Assembly (NCBI GenBank): GCA_964421355.1
Contig: CAYQWX010000002.1
Coordinates: 1 to 64,000, forward strand
Direction: 5' to 3'
Length of the DNA: 64,000 nt
DNA from: JALTDM01 sp964421355
GTDB taxonomy: Bacteria > Bacteroidota > Bacteroidia > Bacteroidales > JALTDM01
Below are positions 54,203 to 63,424 of this stretch, in pieces; the first letter of the stretch is position 1, and every line of letters begins with the position of its first letter. Both the position numbers and the translations under genes were made by a program. The notes beneath the pieces were generated by a model. It saw nothing but the letters and a program-made list of their open reading frames with translations, searched no databases and was not told where the DNA came from.

Positions 54203-54807
54203 CCTGCTAAGATTTTTAGAGTTTTACGCACAACATCTGCTACATCCGAATATTCTCCGGAGGCTAAAACTTTGTTTATAGCTTTTTCTGCTTCTTTTCT
54301 TTTGTATCCCAAAGCCAATAAAGCACTTAACGAATCGGAAGCTATTCTATTGTGTAAATTATGTGTTTTTTTAGTAAAATTTCCTTGGTCATCATTAGCT
54401 AATTCATTTGTTTTTATCTTGTCTTTTAAATCAACAATTATTCTTTCTGCTGTTTTGGTTCCTATTCCTTTTATTGTCTTAAATGTTTTAGTATCACCAT
54501 TAGCAATTGCTATCATTGCTTCATTATAGGTGAGGGAAGATAATATAACTCTGGCAGTATTAGCTCCTACGCCATTTACCGTAATAAGTAATCTGAAAAT
54601 CTCTCTCTCTTTTGAGTCTGCAAAACCATAAAGAATATAGGCATCTTCTCTTATTACTTCGTGAATATATATTTGTGTGATGGTTTTGTTTTTTAATAAA
54701 GAGTGTGTGTATAAAGAAATATTGATGTAATAACCTATACCATTTACATCTAAAATTAAAAAAGTAGGAGTATTTTCCTTGATTTCACCTCTTAAATAAT
54801 CAATCAT
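54199..54807 (-). CDS. ruvA: Holliday junction DNA helicase subunit RuvA
   Basis: A 202-residue protein that binds four-way junctions and loads the RuvB motor. The N-terminal OB fold starts MIDYLRGEIKENTPTFLILDVNGIGYYI. The two helix-hairpin-helix motifs are LITVNGVGANTARVIL and FKTIKGIGTKTAERIIVDLKDK. The C-terminal domain III (about 145-202) is present and holds the RuvB-binding helices. Its stop overlaps the sprA start. Confidence 0.96.
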   Translation of the reverse strand: MIDYLRGEIKENTPTFLILDVNGIGYYINISLYTHSLLKNKTITQIYIHEVIREDAYILYGFADSKEREIFRLLITVNGVGANTARVILSSLTYNEAMIAIANGDTKTFKTIKGIGTKTAERIIVDLKDKIKTNELANDDQGNFTKKTHNLHNRIASDSLSALLALGYKRKEAEKAINKVLASGEYSDVADVVRKTLKILAG

Positions 54808-54856
54808 TTATTAAATTTTGCACAAAATTAATTTTTTTGTAAAAAGTTTTCTTTTT

Positions 54857-55405
54857 TTAATCTCTATAAGCAGGACACCTTACACTGCTTCTTCCTCTTT
54901 TTCTCATGCCTCCAAAGCGATTGTTGTGATTACAACCTAAAAAGAAGAATATGATTCCTGCACGGGCATTTATTTCTTGCCAATATGCATTATATCTTGC
55001 TTCTACATAAGGATATATATGACAATTTATAGCCCATCTTAATCCTAATCCTGCTTCTTCCGTTATACTTTCGGGTTTAGCATAAGTGTTGTGAAATTCA
55101 ATATAATTAAACCAGTTATTTTTTTCTACACCTGCTAACAAATATATTTCAGGATTTTTAAGGAGAATGGTAAAATCGATGTCCATCCCCCAATAATCTT
55201 CAAATATTTTATTGAAAGAAGGGAAACGGTTATATTGCGGAACAAAAGCCCACCTGGGTGATACTTGCCAATGAAGTCTCAAGTCGTATCCGATGCTTTT
55301 GGTTCTAAAATTATAAATTCCACCTATTCCAAGTCCTAATTTTTGAGAATAACCGTGTAGTATTATGCCTGCAAACAATAATATGAAGAGTAAGTTTTTT
55401 TTCAT
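54857..55405 (-). CDS. Predicted outer-membrane beta-barrel protein with a basic cysteine-containing tail
   Basis: A 182-residue protein with a signal peptide (MKKNLLFILLFAGIILHGYSQ) and barrel-like strands (LGLGIGGIYNFRTKSIGYDLRLHW, GLGLRWAINCHIYPYVEARYN, AGIIFFFLG). After the last strand comes a non-barrel tail of about 25 residues rich in arginine and glycine, ending RCPAYRD. Similar short C-terminal CPAY motifs occur in other small Bacteroidota envelope proteins as I recall them; their role is unclear. It lies 49 bases upstream of ruvA on the same strand. Confidence 0.65.
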   Translation of the reverse strand: MKKNLLFILLFAGIILHGYSQKLGLGIGGIYNFRTKSIGYDLRLHWQVSPRWAFVPQYNRFPSFNKIFEDYWGMDIDFTILLKNPEIYLLAGVEKNNWFNYIEFHNTYAKPESITEEAGLGLRWAINCHIYPYVEARYNAYWQEINARAGIIFFFLGCNHNNRFGGMRKRGRSSVRCPAYRD

Positions 55406-55661
55406 AAAAAAATTTTTTGCAAAGTAAATTAAAAATGTTAAATCTTGATTAAAATATTTACATTGAATTTGTGTGTAGATATAAAAAAATAAATGATGAC
55501 CAAAATAATTTTACCGGGATATTAAAAATGTAATATTTGATAGTTTAATTTACCGATAAACAAATTGAGTATTCCATTTTAATAAAAAAAGTAGTTTGTT
55601 CTGTATTTACAAAAAAAATATTATTATTGACACGATTTTTAACTTTAAAATAAATATAATT

Positions 55662-56849
55662 ATGAAACGAACTATTGTAAAATTACCGGGAGATGGCATA
55701 GGTAGAGTAGTATTGGAAGAAGCTATACGAGTATTGGATGCAGCTGGCTTTGAAGCGGAATATATAGAAGGAGATATAGGTTGGGAATTTTGGAAAAAAG
55801 AAGGTAATCCTTTGCCTGATAGAACTATAGATCTTTTGAAAAAGCACAAAATAGGATTGTTTGGTGCCATTACTTCTAAGCCTAAAGATGAAGCGGCAAA
55901 GGAATTGTCTCCTGATCTCCAAGGTAAAGGATATATCTATTCCAGTCCTATAGTCGGATTAAGGCAATTGTTTAATTTGGATATAAGCATTAGACCTTGT
56001 CGTACTTATGAAGGTAATCCCTTGAACTTTATTAGAAGAGGTAAAGGTGATTCTGTAGAAGAACCTAAAGTAGATGTAGTAATTTTCCGTCAAAATACAG
56101 AAGGGTTGTATTCAGGTGTTGAATGGAGTAATCCTCCTGAAAATGTTCATGAAGCTTTTTTAAGTCATACAAAGTTTAAAAAGAATTTTGGTAATGTGCC
56201 GAAAGAAGATTTGGCTATATCTACAAGGATATTTACAAGAAAAGCAGTGGAAAGGATATTGAGGTCGGCTTTTGAATATGCTAAAAACTATGGCTATAAA
56301 TCGGTTACTGTGTGTGAAAAACCGAATGTGTTGAGAGAAACTTCGGGTATGATGTATAAAATGGCTAAAGAAATGCAGGCAAAAGATTATCCGAATATAG
56401 AATTGTGGAATACAAATATTGATGCTCAGATGATGTGGCTTACAAAAAATCCGGAAAATTATGGTGTAATTGTAGCGGGAAATATGTTTGGAGACATTAT
56501 TTCCGATGGTTTTGCCGGATTGGTAGGAGGATTGGGCTTTGCTTCCAGTGCAAATATTGGTGATGAAGTTGCAGTGTTTGAGCCTACTCATGGCTCTGCT
56601 CCTAAATATGCAGAGTTTGAAGTGCCAATTGTAAATCCTATTGCAATGATAGAGGCAGCATGTATGATGCTTGATCATATAGGAGAAAACAAAAAAGCAC
56701 AAAAAATAAGAAATGCCATTGCGGAAGTTATAAAAGAAGGTAAGGTAAGAACTTATGATATGTTGAAGCTTAAAGGTGCTCCGGATGTAATAAAACAAGG
56801 TGCTGCAAGCACTTATGAAATGACTGATGCAATAATCTCAAAATTATAG
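55662..56849 (+). CDS. Isocitrate/isopropylmalate dehydrogenase family enzyme
   Basis: A 395-residue decarboxylating dehydrogenase from the ATG at 55662 (MKRTIVKLPGDGIG). The frame is open 22 codons upstream, but this start gives the standard N-terminus. Substrate residues are around S94-S95 and R101 (SSPIVGLR), R111 (SIRPCRTYEG), and RQNTEGLYSGVEW with Y150. The NAD(P) loop is EPTHGSAPKYA. The S-x5-LR pattern is closer to isocitrate than to isopropylmalate dehydrogenases, but homoisocitrate or tartrate relatives cannot be excluded. It is co-transcribed with an HD-domain gene starting five bases downstream. Confidence 0.85.
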   Translation: MKRTIVKLPGDGIGRVVLEEAIRVLDAAGFEAEYIEGDIGWEFWKKEGNPLPDRTIDLLKKHKIGLFGAITSKPKDEAAKELSPDLQGKGYIYSSPIVGLRQLFNLDISIRPCRTYEGNPLNFIRRGKGDSVEEPKVDVVIFRQNTEGLYSGVEWSNPPENVHEAFLSHTKFKKNFGNVPKEDLAISTRIFTRKAVERILRSAFEYAKNYGYKSVTVCEKPNVLRETSGMMYKMAKEMQAKDYPNIELWNTNIDAQMMWLTKNPENYGVIVAGNMFGDIISDGFAGLVGGLGFASSANIGDEVAVFEPTHGSAPKYAEFEVPIVNPIAMIEAACMMLDHIGENKKAQKIRNAIAEVIKEGKVRTYDMLKLKGAPDVIKQGAASTYEMTDAIISKL

Positions 56850-56854
56850 AAATT

Positions 56855-57400
56855 ATGATGGAAGAAGTAAAAAGACTTTGGGGCAAAGAGCTCGATTGGA
56901 TACAAGATGCCGAGTTAAGGGAAAAAACTGCTAAGGTGTGGGAACTTGCACTTAATCAAAGTGTGTTGAGTGCCGATGACTTGAACAGGATACCATTTAC
57001 GCTAAAAGCTAATGGTCCTGTAGTTACATTTATGGCGCATAAAAGGGCAGTAGTACATATTTCCCGTAAAAGTGCAGAAACTATAATAGAGATGTTTGGT
57101 GATGTTTTGCCTGTAAATATGGATGTGTTGATTTCGGGAGCAATTTTGTGCGATGTAGGTAAACTTTTGGAGTATGAATTGGATGAAAATGGTAATGCAA
57201 TAGTTGGTAGATATGGTAAATATGTGAGACATCCTTTTTCGGGGGTTGCATTAGCGGCTGAGGTGGGATTACCTGCCGAAGTTCAGCATATAATTGCTGC
57301 ACATGCGGGGGAAGGAGATATGATCACCAGAAGTGTAGAAGCATATATTGTTCATCATGCAGATTTTATGACATTTTTGCCATTTAAGAATCGCATATAG
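56855..57400 (+). CDS. HD-domain protein with an altered metal motif
   Basis: A 181-residue protein resembling HD phosphohydrolases. Candidate metal ligands are H62 or H68, C99-D100 (AILCDVGKLLEYE), H126 (RHPFSGVALA), H145/H150 (IIAAHAGEG region) and H167-H168-x-D170 (VHHADF). The core HD dipeptide is Cys-Asp here, so one histidine of the usual site is missing. Other HD proteins hydrolyse phosphate esters or nucleotides; activity here is uncertain. It forms a two-gene operon with the dehydrogenase and is followed by a terminator. Confidence 0.78.
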   Translation: MMEEVKRLWGKELDWIQDAELREKTAKVWELALNQSVLSADDLNRIPFTLKANGPVVTFMAHKRAVVHISRKSAETIIEMFGDVLPVNMDVLISGAILCDVGKLLEYELDENGNAIVGRYGKYVRHPFSGVALAAEVGLPAEVQHIIAAHAGEGDMITRSVEAYIVHHADFMTFLPFKNRI

Positions 57401-57421
57401 GTATAGTATAGTAAATAAAAT

Positions 57422-57449
57422 AAAAAAGGGGCTAAAAAGCCCCTTTTTT
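57422..57449. terminator. Bidirectional terminator after the HD gene and tRNA-Leu
   Basis: AAAAAAGGGGC (57422-57432) pairs perfectly with GCCCCTTTTTT (57439-57449) around loop TAAAAA. It ends the plus-strand HD operon and, five bases from the tRNA 3' end, the minus-strand tRNA transcript. Confidence 0.85.
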
Positions 57450-57453
57450 ATTT

Positions 57454-57542
57454 TGGTGCCCGGGATCGGACTCGAACCGATACGGCCAAAAATGGCCACT
57501 GGATTTTAAGTCCAGCGCGTCTACCAATTCCGCCACCTGGGC
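57454..57542 (-). tRNA. tRNA-Leu (anticodon UAA)
   Basis: The minus strand has a type II cloverleaf: D arm GGCGGAATTGGTAGACGC, anticodon stem CTGGA/TCCAG with loop CTTAAAA (anticodon TAA), a long variable arm (TGGCCATTTTTGGCCG) and T arm ATCGG-TTCGAGT-CCGAT. CCA is encoded. The acceptor GCCCAGG/CCCGGGC contains an A-C mismatch at pair 5-68. Confidence 0.93.
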
Positions 57543-57555
57543 AACCCTTATCAAT

Positions 57556-57589
57556 AAAAAACCCGTGGTAAATTAACCACAGGTTTTTT
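57556..57589 (-). terminator. Hairpin between tRNA-Gly and tRNA-Leu
   Basis: AAAAAACC-C-GTGGT (57556-57569) pairs with ACCAC-A-GGTTTTTT (57576-57589), with one C-A mismatch. T-runs follow on both strands. It lies 5 bases after the tRNA-Gly 3' end and could end or attenuate transcription into tRNA-Leu. Confidence 0.6.
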
Positions 57590-57593
57590 ACTG

Positions 57594-57666
57594 AGCGAGA
57601 AACGGGACTCGAACCCGCGACCCCAACCTTGGCAAGGTTGTGCTCTACCAACTGAGCTATTCTCGC
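57594..57666 (-). tRNA. tRNA-Gly (anticodon GCC)
   Basis: The minus strand folds as a normal cloverleaf: acceptor GCGAGAA/TTCTCGC, D arm AGCTCAGTTGGTAGAGC, anticodon stem CAACC/GGTTG with loop TTGCCAA (anticodon GCC), T arm GCGGG-TTCGAGT-CCCGT and discriminator T. CCA is not encoded. Confidence 0.95.
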
Positions 57667-57773
57667 AAAAGATTTATATAAGAACCTTAAAAAAATTGCG
57701 TTGCAAATATACAACTTTTTTCTTTTACAAAAGTTTTTGTTATGTGATTTTTTTTGAAAAAATCTTAATTAAA

Positions 57774-59840
57774 TCATTCTTTAATTAGATCTACACTCCT
57801 TTTGATAAAATTAGATAATTTTTCTCCTTTTAACATTCCTTGTGCAAGTAAAGCCAAGTCTAAAAGTTCATTTACTACTTTATGATTTTTTGCAAAATCT
57901 TTAAGTATTTTTTCTTTTTCCGTTCTTACTTTAACTATTTCTTTATCAAGATTGTCCATTTTTTCTTTATCGTCTTTTGGAATATCTTTTTCTTCTTTAT
58001 CTTTATGTTTTTCTTTTAATTTGTCATATTGTTTTTGTAACTCTTCTTTATTTTTATCTAATTCATCTATTTTTTGTTTTATAGTTTTGCCTTTATCTTC
58101 TATTACTTTTTTTATCAAAGGATGATTTATATTTATTACTAATGTATAAGAGTCAGGTACCTCTCCATACATTGTTGTGCCACCTGTCATTTTAGCCATA
58201 TCTTTCATTCTGCGGAAGAATTCCGGTTGAACTAATTTTACAGGTAGTTCATCTTCTTTTCCTTCAATAAATGATACTAAATAAAAGGCTTTACTCTCTT
58301 CTTCCACAGGTGCTTTAAATATTTGTATTAACTCGTCTTTTTCGGGTTCGTCAAGTTTAGCTTCTTTTGTGTCATCTTTATCTATTAGATTATCTGCTAT
58401 ATCTGCATCTACTCTTACAAACTTAATGCTACTTTCTTTTTGTTCCAGATGATTTATGAAATGTATATCTAATTGTCCATCAAGTACTAATATGTCATAG
58501 CCTTTTTGTTTAGCATCGGATATGAAATTATATTGTTCATCTTTATTGGTGGTATATATGAATACCAGATTACCGTTTTTATCTTTTTGAGTACTTTTAA
58601 TCAATTCTTTATATTCTTCTAATGTAAAATGCTTATTTTCGGTGTTTTTGAATAATACGAATTTAATTGCTTTTTCATAAAATTTGTCATTGGTAATCAT
58701 TCCATAGTATATAAATAATTTTAGGTCATCCCATTTTTCTTCAAATGTTTTTCTATCTTTTTTAAATATTTCAAGAAGTTTGTCTGCTACTTTTTTTGTA
58801 ATGTGTGATGATATTTTTTTAACGTTTGCGTCTGCTTGTAAATAACTTCTGGATACATTAAGCGGTATGTCTGGAGAGTCTATTATACCGTGTAATAATG
58901 TTAAAAATTCGGGAACGATGTTTTCTACAGAGTCTGTTACGAATACTTGGTTTGAGTATAGGTATATTTTATTTTTTTGTATTTCTATGTTGTTTCTAAT
59001 TTTGGGGAAATATAGAACTCCTGTTAAGTTAAATGGATAATCTACATTAAGATGTATCCAAAATAAAGGTTCTTCATTAGTGGGATATAGTTCTTTGTAA
59101 AATTTTAAGTAATCTTCGTCTTTCAGTTCTGATGGGTTTTTTGTCCAAATAGGTTCTACATTGTTTATTATATGCGGTTTGTCTGTTTCTATTTCTTTAC
59201 CGTCTTTCCATTCTTTTTCGTATCCGAAGGCGATTGACACCGGCATAAAACGGCAATACTTTTTAAGTAGCTCTTCTATGCGTGTTTCATCAAGATACTC
59301 TTCATTTTCTTTGTCTATGTGCATTATTATGTCTGTGCCTCTGCTTTCTTTTTTATCTGTAATTTCCATTTTGTATGCGGGACTGCCATCACACTCCCAG
59401 TGTACAGCAGGAGCATTATCTTTGTATGATTTGGTATAAATTTCTACTTTTTCGGATACCATAAAAGAAGAATAAAAGCCTAAGCCAAAATGTCCGATAA
59501 GGTTAGCCGCATTGTCTTTATATTTTTCTAAAAATTCTTCTGCACTGGAAAATGCAATTTCGTTTATATATTTATTTACTTCTTCTTCTGTCATTCCAAT
59601 ACCTCTATCACTTACTGTGATAGTGCGATTTTTTTTGTCTAATTTTACCCAAATAGTTAGGTCACCAAGTTCTCCTTTAAATTCTCCTTTCCCTGCGAGA
59701 ACTTTTAGCTTGTTTGTTGCATCTACGGCATTTGATACTACTTCTCTCAAAAATATTTCATTATCAGAATATAAAAATTGTTTGATGATTGGAAAGATAT
59801 TTTCACCGCTTACTCCTATTTTACCTTTTTTTGCATTCAT
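57774..59840 (-). CDS. htpG: Molecular chaperone HtpG (Hsp90)
   Basis: A 688-residue Hsp90. The N-terminal GHKL ATPase domain has SDNEIFLREVVSNAVDA, DRGIGMT, IGHFGLGFYSSFMV and GTDIIMH. The middle domain holds the NVSRSYLQ segment with the catalytic arginine. The linker and C-terminal part include a long, highly charged helix (KEELQKQYDKLKEKHKDKEEK) typical of Bacteroidota HtpG. It assists folding of client proteins in the cytoplasm. It stands alone on the minus strand. Confidence 0.96.
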   Translation of the reverse strand: MNAKKGKIGVSGENIFPIIKQFLYSDNEIFLREVVSNAVDATNKLKVLAGKGEFKGELGDLTIWVKLDKKNRTITVSDRGIGMTEEEVNKYINEIAFSSAEEFLEKYKDNAANLIGHFGLGFYSSFMVSEKVEIYTKSYKDNAPAVHWECDGSPAYKMEITDKKESRGTDIIMHIDKENEEYLDETRIEELLKKYCRFMPVSIAFGYEKEWKDGKEIETDKPHIINNVEPIWTKNPSELKDEDYLKFYKELYPTNEEPLFWIHLNVDYPFNLTGVLYFPKIRNNIEIQKNKIYLYSNQVFVTDSVENIVPEFLTLLHGIIDSPDIPLNVSRSYLQADANVKKISSHITKKVADKLLEIFKKDRKTFEEKWDDLKLFIYYGMITNDKFYEKAIKFVLFKNTENKHFTLEEYKELIKSTQKDKNGNLVFIYTTNKDEQYNFISDAKQKGYDILVLDGQLDIHFINHLEQKESSIKFVRVDADIADNLIDKDDTKEAKLDEPEKDELIQIFKAPVEEESKAFYLVSFIEGKEDELPVKLVQPEFFRRMKDMAKMTGGTTMYGEVPDSYTLVININHPLIKKVIEDKGKTIKQKIDELDKNKEELQKQYDKLKEKHKDKEEKDIPKDDKEKMDNLDKEIVKVRTEKEKILKDFAKNHKVVNELLDLALLAQGMLKGEKLSNFIKRSVDLIKE

Positions 59841-60004
59841 AATTTTTTGTTTTTGGAGAGAACTTATAGCAAAAAAAATACCTATTTGATGGTTTATGAC
59901 AAAAAGTCAATAAACAAAAAAAGCTGTTATTTTATGAACATTATCCAATTGCTTTTTTAGTAGCAGATTAAATAGTCTTATTGGTGTTAATTTTAGTTGA
60001 TATT

Positions 60005-60910
60005 TTATCTTTTGACAATATCGGGGGTAATATGAACGGTATCTAGATATACCCCATAACCGCCCCAAATGCCAAGTGCTCCTCCGTTTATGTTTGTATA
60101 TGGTGTTACCGGTGATGCAAATGGGTTGCCGTTAGAAGCTTGCTGCTGTTCTGCCGTGTGCCAAAACATAAAACTTTTTCTGTCTAATGAGCAGAATTTA
60201 ACAACAACTGTTTCTCCCATTACAAAATAATACCACTTGATGCCAAGACTGTCTCTGCCTTCTTCATCATATAAATCTTGTTGCATTATGTTTCTTCCTC
60301 TGTATATTGAAAATTCCATTGTTTGTCCATTGTAAAATTTATCTTCATCTACCGACATATCGGGGTGTACGAATATGAAATCTTTACCTAATGTTTTTGA
60401 AAGTATTCGATAATTGTTTCCAAGGGTATCAGGGTCTTTTGCATAAATCCATAAAAAACCCAAAGTATCGATATCATGTCTGGGGTCGGGATAAAATTTT
60501 ATACTGTCTATTGGCACTGCGTATGGTATTGTAGTTGTAGCCGTATAAGTTTTACCATTATAAATGACTTTTAAATAGTAAGTTTTGCCTGCTTCTCCTA
60601 TTATTTTAGTGCCTTTGAAAATCTTGAATCCTCCATGATTAAAATATGTAAGAGTATCTGTTTGGTTATTGTCACTTACTATTACAGTTGCTTCGTCGCC
60701 TCCTATCAAAATATTGTTTACTGCATTGGTGTCTATTGGTTCAAAATATGGTATGCTTTTGGATAGTTTCACTTCTGCATAAGTTCCTGTTTCTATGCTT
60801 CCTTCTATTACTAATTTGGATTTGTATTCGGGTAAATCTACTGTAATTTCTTTTTCACATCCCCAAGTAAACAACAAAAATGATAATATGATAAAATAAT
60901 ACTTTTTCAT
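60005..60910 (-). CDS. DUF4249 lipoprotein
   Basis: A 301-residue lipoprotein (signal MKKYYFIILSFLLFTWGC, cysteine 18). The mature part starts EKEITVDLPEYKSKLVIEGSIETG and contains VKLSKSIPYFEP and YYLKVIYNGKTYTATTTIP, the pattern of DUF4249 (beta-sandwich). In Bacteroidota DUF4249 genes commonly follow a TonB-dependent receptor gene, as here (7-base gap), and probably form the surface lipoprotein partner of that receptor. Confidence 0.88.
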   Translation of the reverse strand: MKKYYFIILSFLLFTWGCEKEITVDLPEYKSKLVIEGSIETGTYAEVKLSKSIPYFEPIDTNAVNNILIGGDEATVIVSDNNQTDTLTYFNHGGFKIFKGTKIIGEAGKTYYLKVIYNGKTYTATTTIPYAVPIDSIKFYPDPRHDIDTLGFLWIYAKDPDTLGNNYRILSKTLGKDFIFVHPDMSVDEDKFYNGQTMEFSIYRGRNIMQQDLYDEEGRDSLGIKWYYFVMGETVVVKFCSLDRKSFMFWHTAEQQQASNGNPFASPVTPYTNINGGALGIWGGYGVYLDTVHITPDIVKR

Positions 60911-60917
60911 AATTTTT

Positions 60918-63299
60918 TTAGAATTTAAAGTTCCATGTTATAGATGGTATAATTGGGAACAATGATACTTGATATGCTTTTGTTACTAATGATCCGTCAT
61001 AAAAATTTCCTTCTTGGTCAAAATAAATGAAATACGGATTTTGATGGTTGTAAACATTGTATATTGAAAAATTCCAATAGGACTTGAATTTTCTTTTTTT
61101 ATTTGGTTTAGGTGTATAAGTGACAGATAAATCCAAACGGTGATATGGTTCCATACGGTAAGAATTTCTTGCCATATATTCTACTACCATACGGTAATCT
61201 ATCATGTAGTATGCAACGGGTAGTGTAACGGCATTTCCCGTGGCATATACAAATACGGCGGATGCAGTGAATTTATCGTTTATGGTGTAATTGGCTACTA
61301 TTGACAAATCATGTCTTCTATCATATTTGGCGGGAAAAGGTTTGCCCTCGTTCAAGTCAGGAAACATTTTTGTTGTTTTGGATAGAGTATAACCAATCCA
61401 GCCTGTAAATCTTCCTGAGTTTTTTCTTATGAATAGTTCTACACCATAAGATTCTCCGCTGCCAAAAACAAAACTGTTATCTTCATTGCCGCCTGCATTT
61501 TCTCCCGGATATGCTCCATCTTTGTATTCTATTTGATGTTTCATATTTTTGTAGTATGCTTCTACGGAAGTTTCAATTTCGTTATCCATAAAATTTCTAA
61601 AATATCCAACTGCATATTGTTCGCTAAATTGCGGTAATACTCTTGTTGAACTTGGTACCCACAAATCGGTAGGCATTGAGGCGCTTGATATAGATGCCAT
61701 GTGCACATATTGGTAATTTTGTGTGTATGAGGCTTTTATAGATGATTTTGAATTTAGTGTATAACGTCCTATTAGTCTGGGTTCGGCTCTTACATAAGTA
61801 ACTACATTTTGCCATGGTTTGTAGTGTATCGTATCTATAATATTTCCTAGAGTGCCTACAACATAACGGTCAAAAGGTCCTATTTGTTGAAACAGTGTAG
61901 GACGTAACCCGACATGTATTTTGAATTTTTCCGTAACATCAAAGTCATCACTAATATATAATGCGGCTTCGTTGGCATATTGATTTACTCCTTCTCCTAT
62001 GCTATATTCGGTATCTCCTACTTTAGCTGAAAATGATTGAGGTTTGAAGTCATGAAAGATATATTGTGCACCAAAATTTATTTTGTGTCTTACATCGGGT
62101 AAATAAGTGAAATCAGCTTTAATTGAAGCATCTTGTATTCCTGATAAAAGTTTCATTTCAAAATCGTTTTGAACAGCACCAAATTCAAAATGATAATTAC
62201 TGTACACGGCAGTCGTGTTCATAAATAATTGACTGGAAAACAGGTGATTCCACCTCAATGTGGTTGTTGCATTTCCCCATGGTATATTTGCTCTAAATGC
62301 TCCTCCCATGCCATCAAAAGAAAATACATCTCTACCAAAGTATCCGCTTAAATACAAACGGTTTTTATTTGAGAATTTATAATTTACTTTTGTATTCAAA
62401 TCGTAAAAATAATATCCTGTAGTTTTGGCTTTGGAGCCTTTTGGAGCAAGTGCATGCATAAAAATATCGGCATAAGTTCTTCTTCCAGATATCATAAATG
62501 ATGCGGTGTCTTTTTTTATAGGACCTTCTACCGTAAGTCGTGATGCTATAATTCCTATTCCTCCTTCTGCATGATATTCTTTCATGTTGCCTTCTTTCAT
62601 GGTAATGTCCAATACGGAAGATAGTCTGCCTCCGTATTTAGTAGGCATCCCTCCTTTGATCAGGTTTACGTCTTTTACTGCATCCCCATTGAATACCGAG
62701 AAAAATCCGAATAGATGTGCTGCATTATACACTACGGCATCGTCAAGTATGATTAAGTTTTGGTCAGGCCCCCCTCCTCTAACATAAAAACCTGCACTTC
62801 CTTCACCTCCAGATTGTACTCCGGGTAATAGCTGGATAGTTTTGAGTACATCTACTTCTCCGAATACTACAGGTATGGTTTTTATTTCTTCCACAGGTAT
62901 TTTTACTGTACTCATTCTTACTTCTTTTACATTTTCGTCAGGGCGTTTTGATTTTACAACTATTGTTTTTGTTACAAAAGCATTTTTTTCAAGTTCAATG
63001 TTTAATTCAATATTTTTGTTGAGATGAATATTTTTTTCAAAATCTTTGTATCCTATAAATGAGGCTTTTAGTAAATAATCTCCTTGTGGTAAAGTAAGAG
63101 AATAAAAGCCGTATTGGTTTGAGACAACACCTTTTTGTATTGATGGGATATATACTGTGGCTCCATATAATGATTCTCCAGAAGATGCATCTTTTATATA
63201 CCCACTTATGGTATATTTGTTTTGAGCTGTAATATTACTTATGATAAAAAAGAAAAGTAAAGTTATAATTATATAGTTTATTACCTTATTATTTTGCAT
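60918..63299 (-). CDS. TonB-dependent outer-membrane receptor with carboxypeptidase-like N-terminal domain
   Basis: A 793-residue receptor with a signal peptide (ending FFIISNITAQ). A CarbopepD_reg-like beta-sandwich domain follows (YTISGYIKDASSGESLYGATVYIPSIQKG). The plug domain has VVFGEVDVLKTIQLLPGVQSGGEGSAGFYVRGGGPDQNLIILDD and MPTKYGGRLSSVLDI, and the 22-strand barrel ends ITWNFKF. It imports a substrate using TonB energy. The substrate is not identifiable; no SusD is present, and the DUF4249 lipoprotein is the downstream partner. Confidence 0.93.
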   Translation of the reverse strand: MQNNKVINYIIITLLFFFIISNITAQNKYTISGYIKDASSGESLYGATVYIPSIQKGVVSNQYGFYSLTLPQGDYLLKASFIGYKDFEKNIHLNKNIELNIELEKNAFVTKTIVVKSKRPDENVKEVRMSTVKIPVEEIKTIPVVFGEVDVLKTIQLLPGVQSGGEGSAGFYVRGGGPDQNLIILDDAVVYNAAHLFGFFSVFNGDAVKDVNLIKGGMPTKYGGRLSSVLDITMKEGNMKEYHAEGGIGIIASRLTVEGPIKKDTASFMISGRRTYADIFMHALAPKGSKAKTTGYYFYDLNTKVNYKFSNKNRLYLSGYFGRDVFSFDGMGGAFRANIPWGNATTTLRWNHLFSSQLFMNTTAVYSNYHFEFGAVQNDFEMKLLSGIQDASIKADFTYLPDVRHKINFGAQYIFHDFKPQSFSAKVGDTEYSIGEGVNQYANEAALYISDDFDVTEKFKIHVGLRPTLFQQIGPFDRYVVGTLGNIIDTIHYKPWQNVVTYVRAEPRLIGRYTLNSKSSIKASYTQNYQYVHMASISSASMPTDLWVPSSTRVLPQFSEQYAVGYFRNFMDNEIETSVEAYYKNMKHQIEYKDGAYPGENAGGNEDNSFVFGSGESYGVELFIRKNSGRFTGWIGYTLSKTTKMFPDLNEGKPFPAKYDRRHDLSIVANYTINDKFTASAVFVYATGNAVTLPVAYYMIDYRMVVEYMARNSYRMEPYHRLDLSVTYTPKPNKKRKFKSYWNFSIYNVYNHQNPYFIYFDQEGNFYDGSLVTKAYQVSLFPIIPSITWNFKF

Positions 63300-63424
63300 T
63301 TCATTATTGTATTTCAGTGTTTTATATGTTGATAATTTTAACTTGTAAATTTAATGTAATTAATATTAAGATGTATCGCAATGAATGTTTTTTTGTATTT
63401 TAGCATAAAAATAATTGTAGTTAT

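Noticed and set aside
56160..56798. A 212-codon minus-strand frame
   Set aside because: It is fully antisense to the dehydrogenase gene; its product is rich in His, Tyr, Phe and Ser as expected from reading an AT-rich gene backwards.
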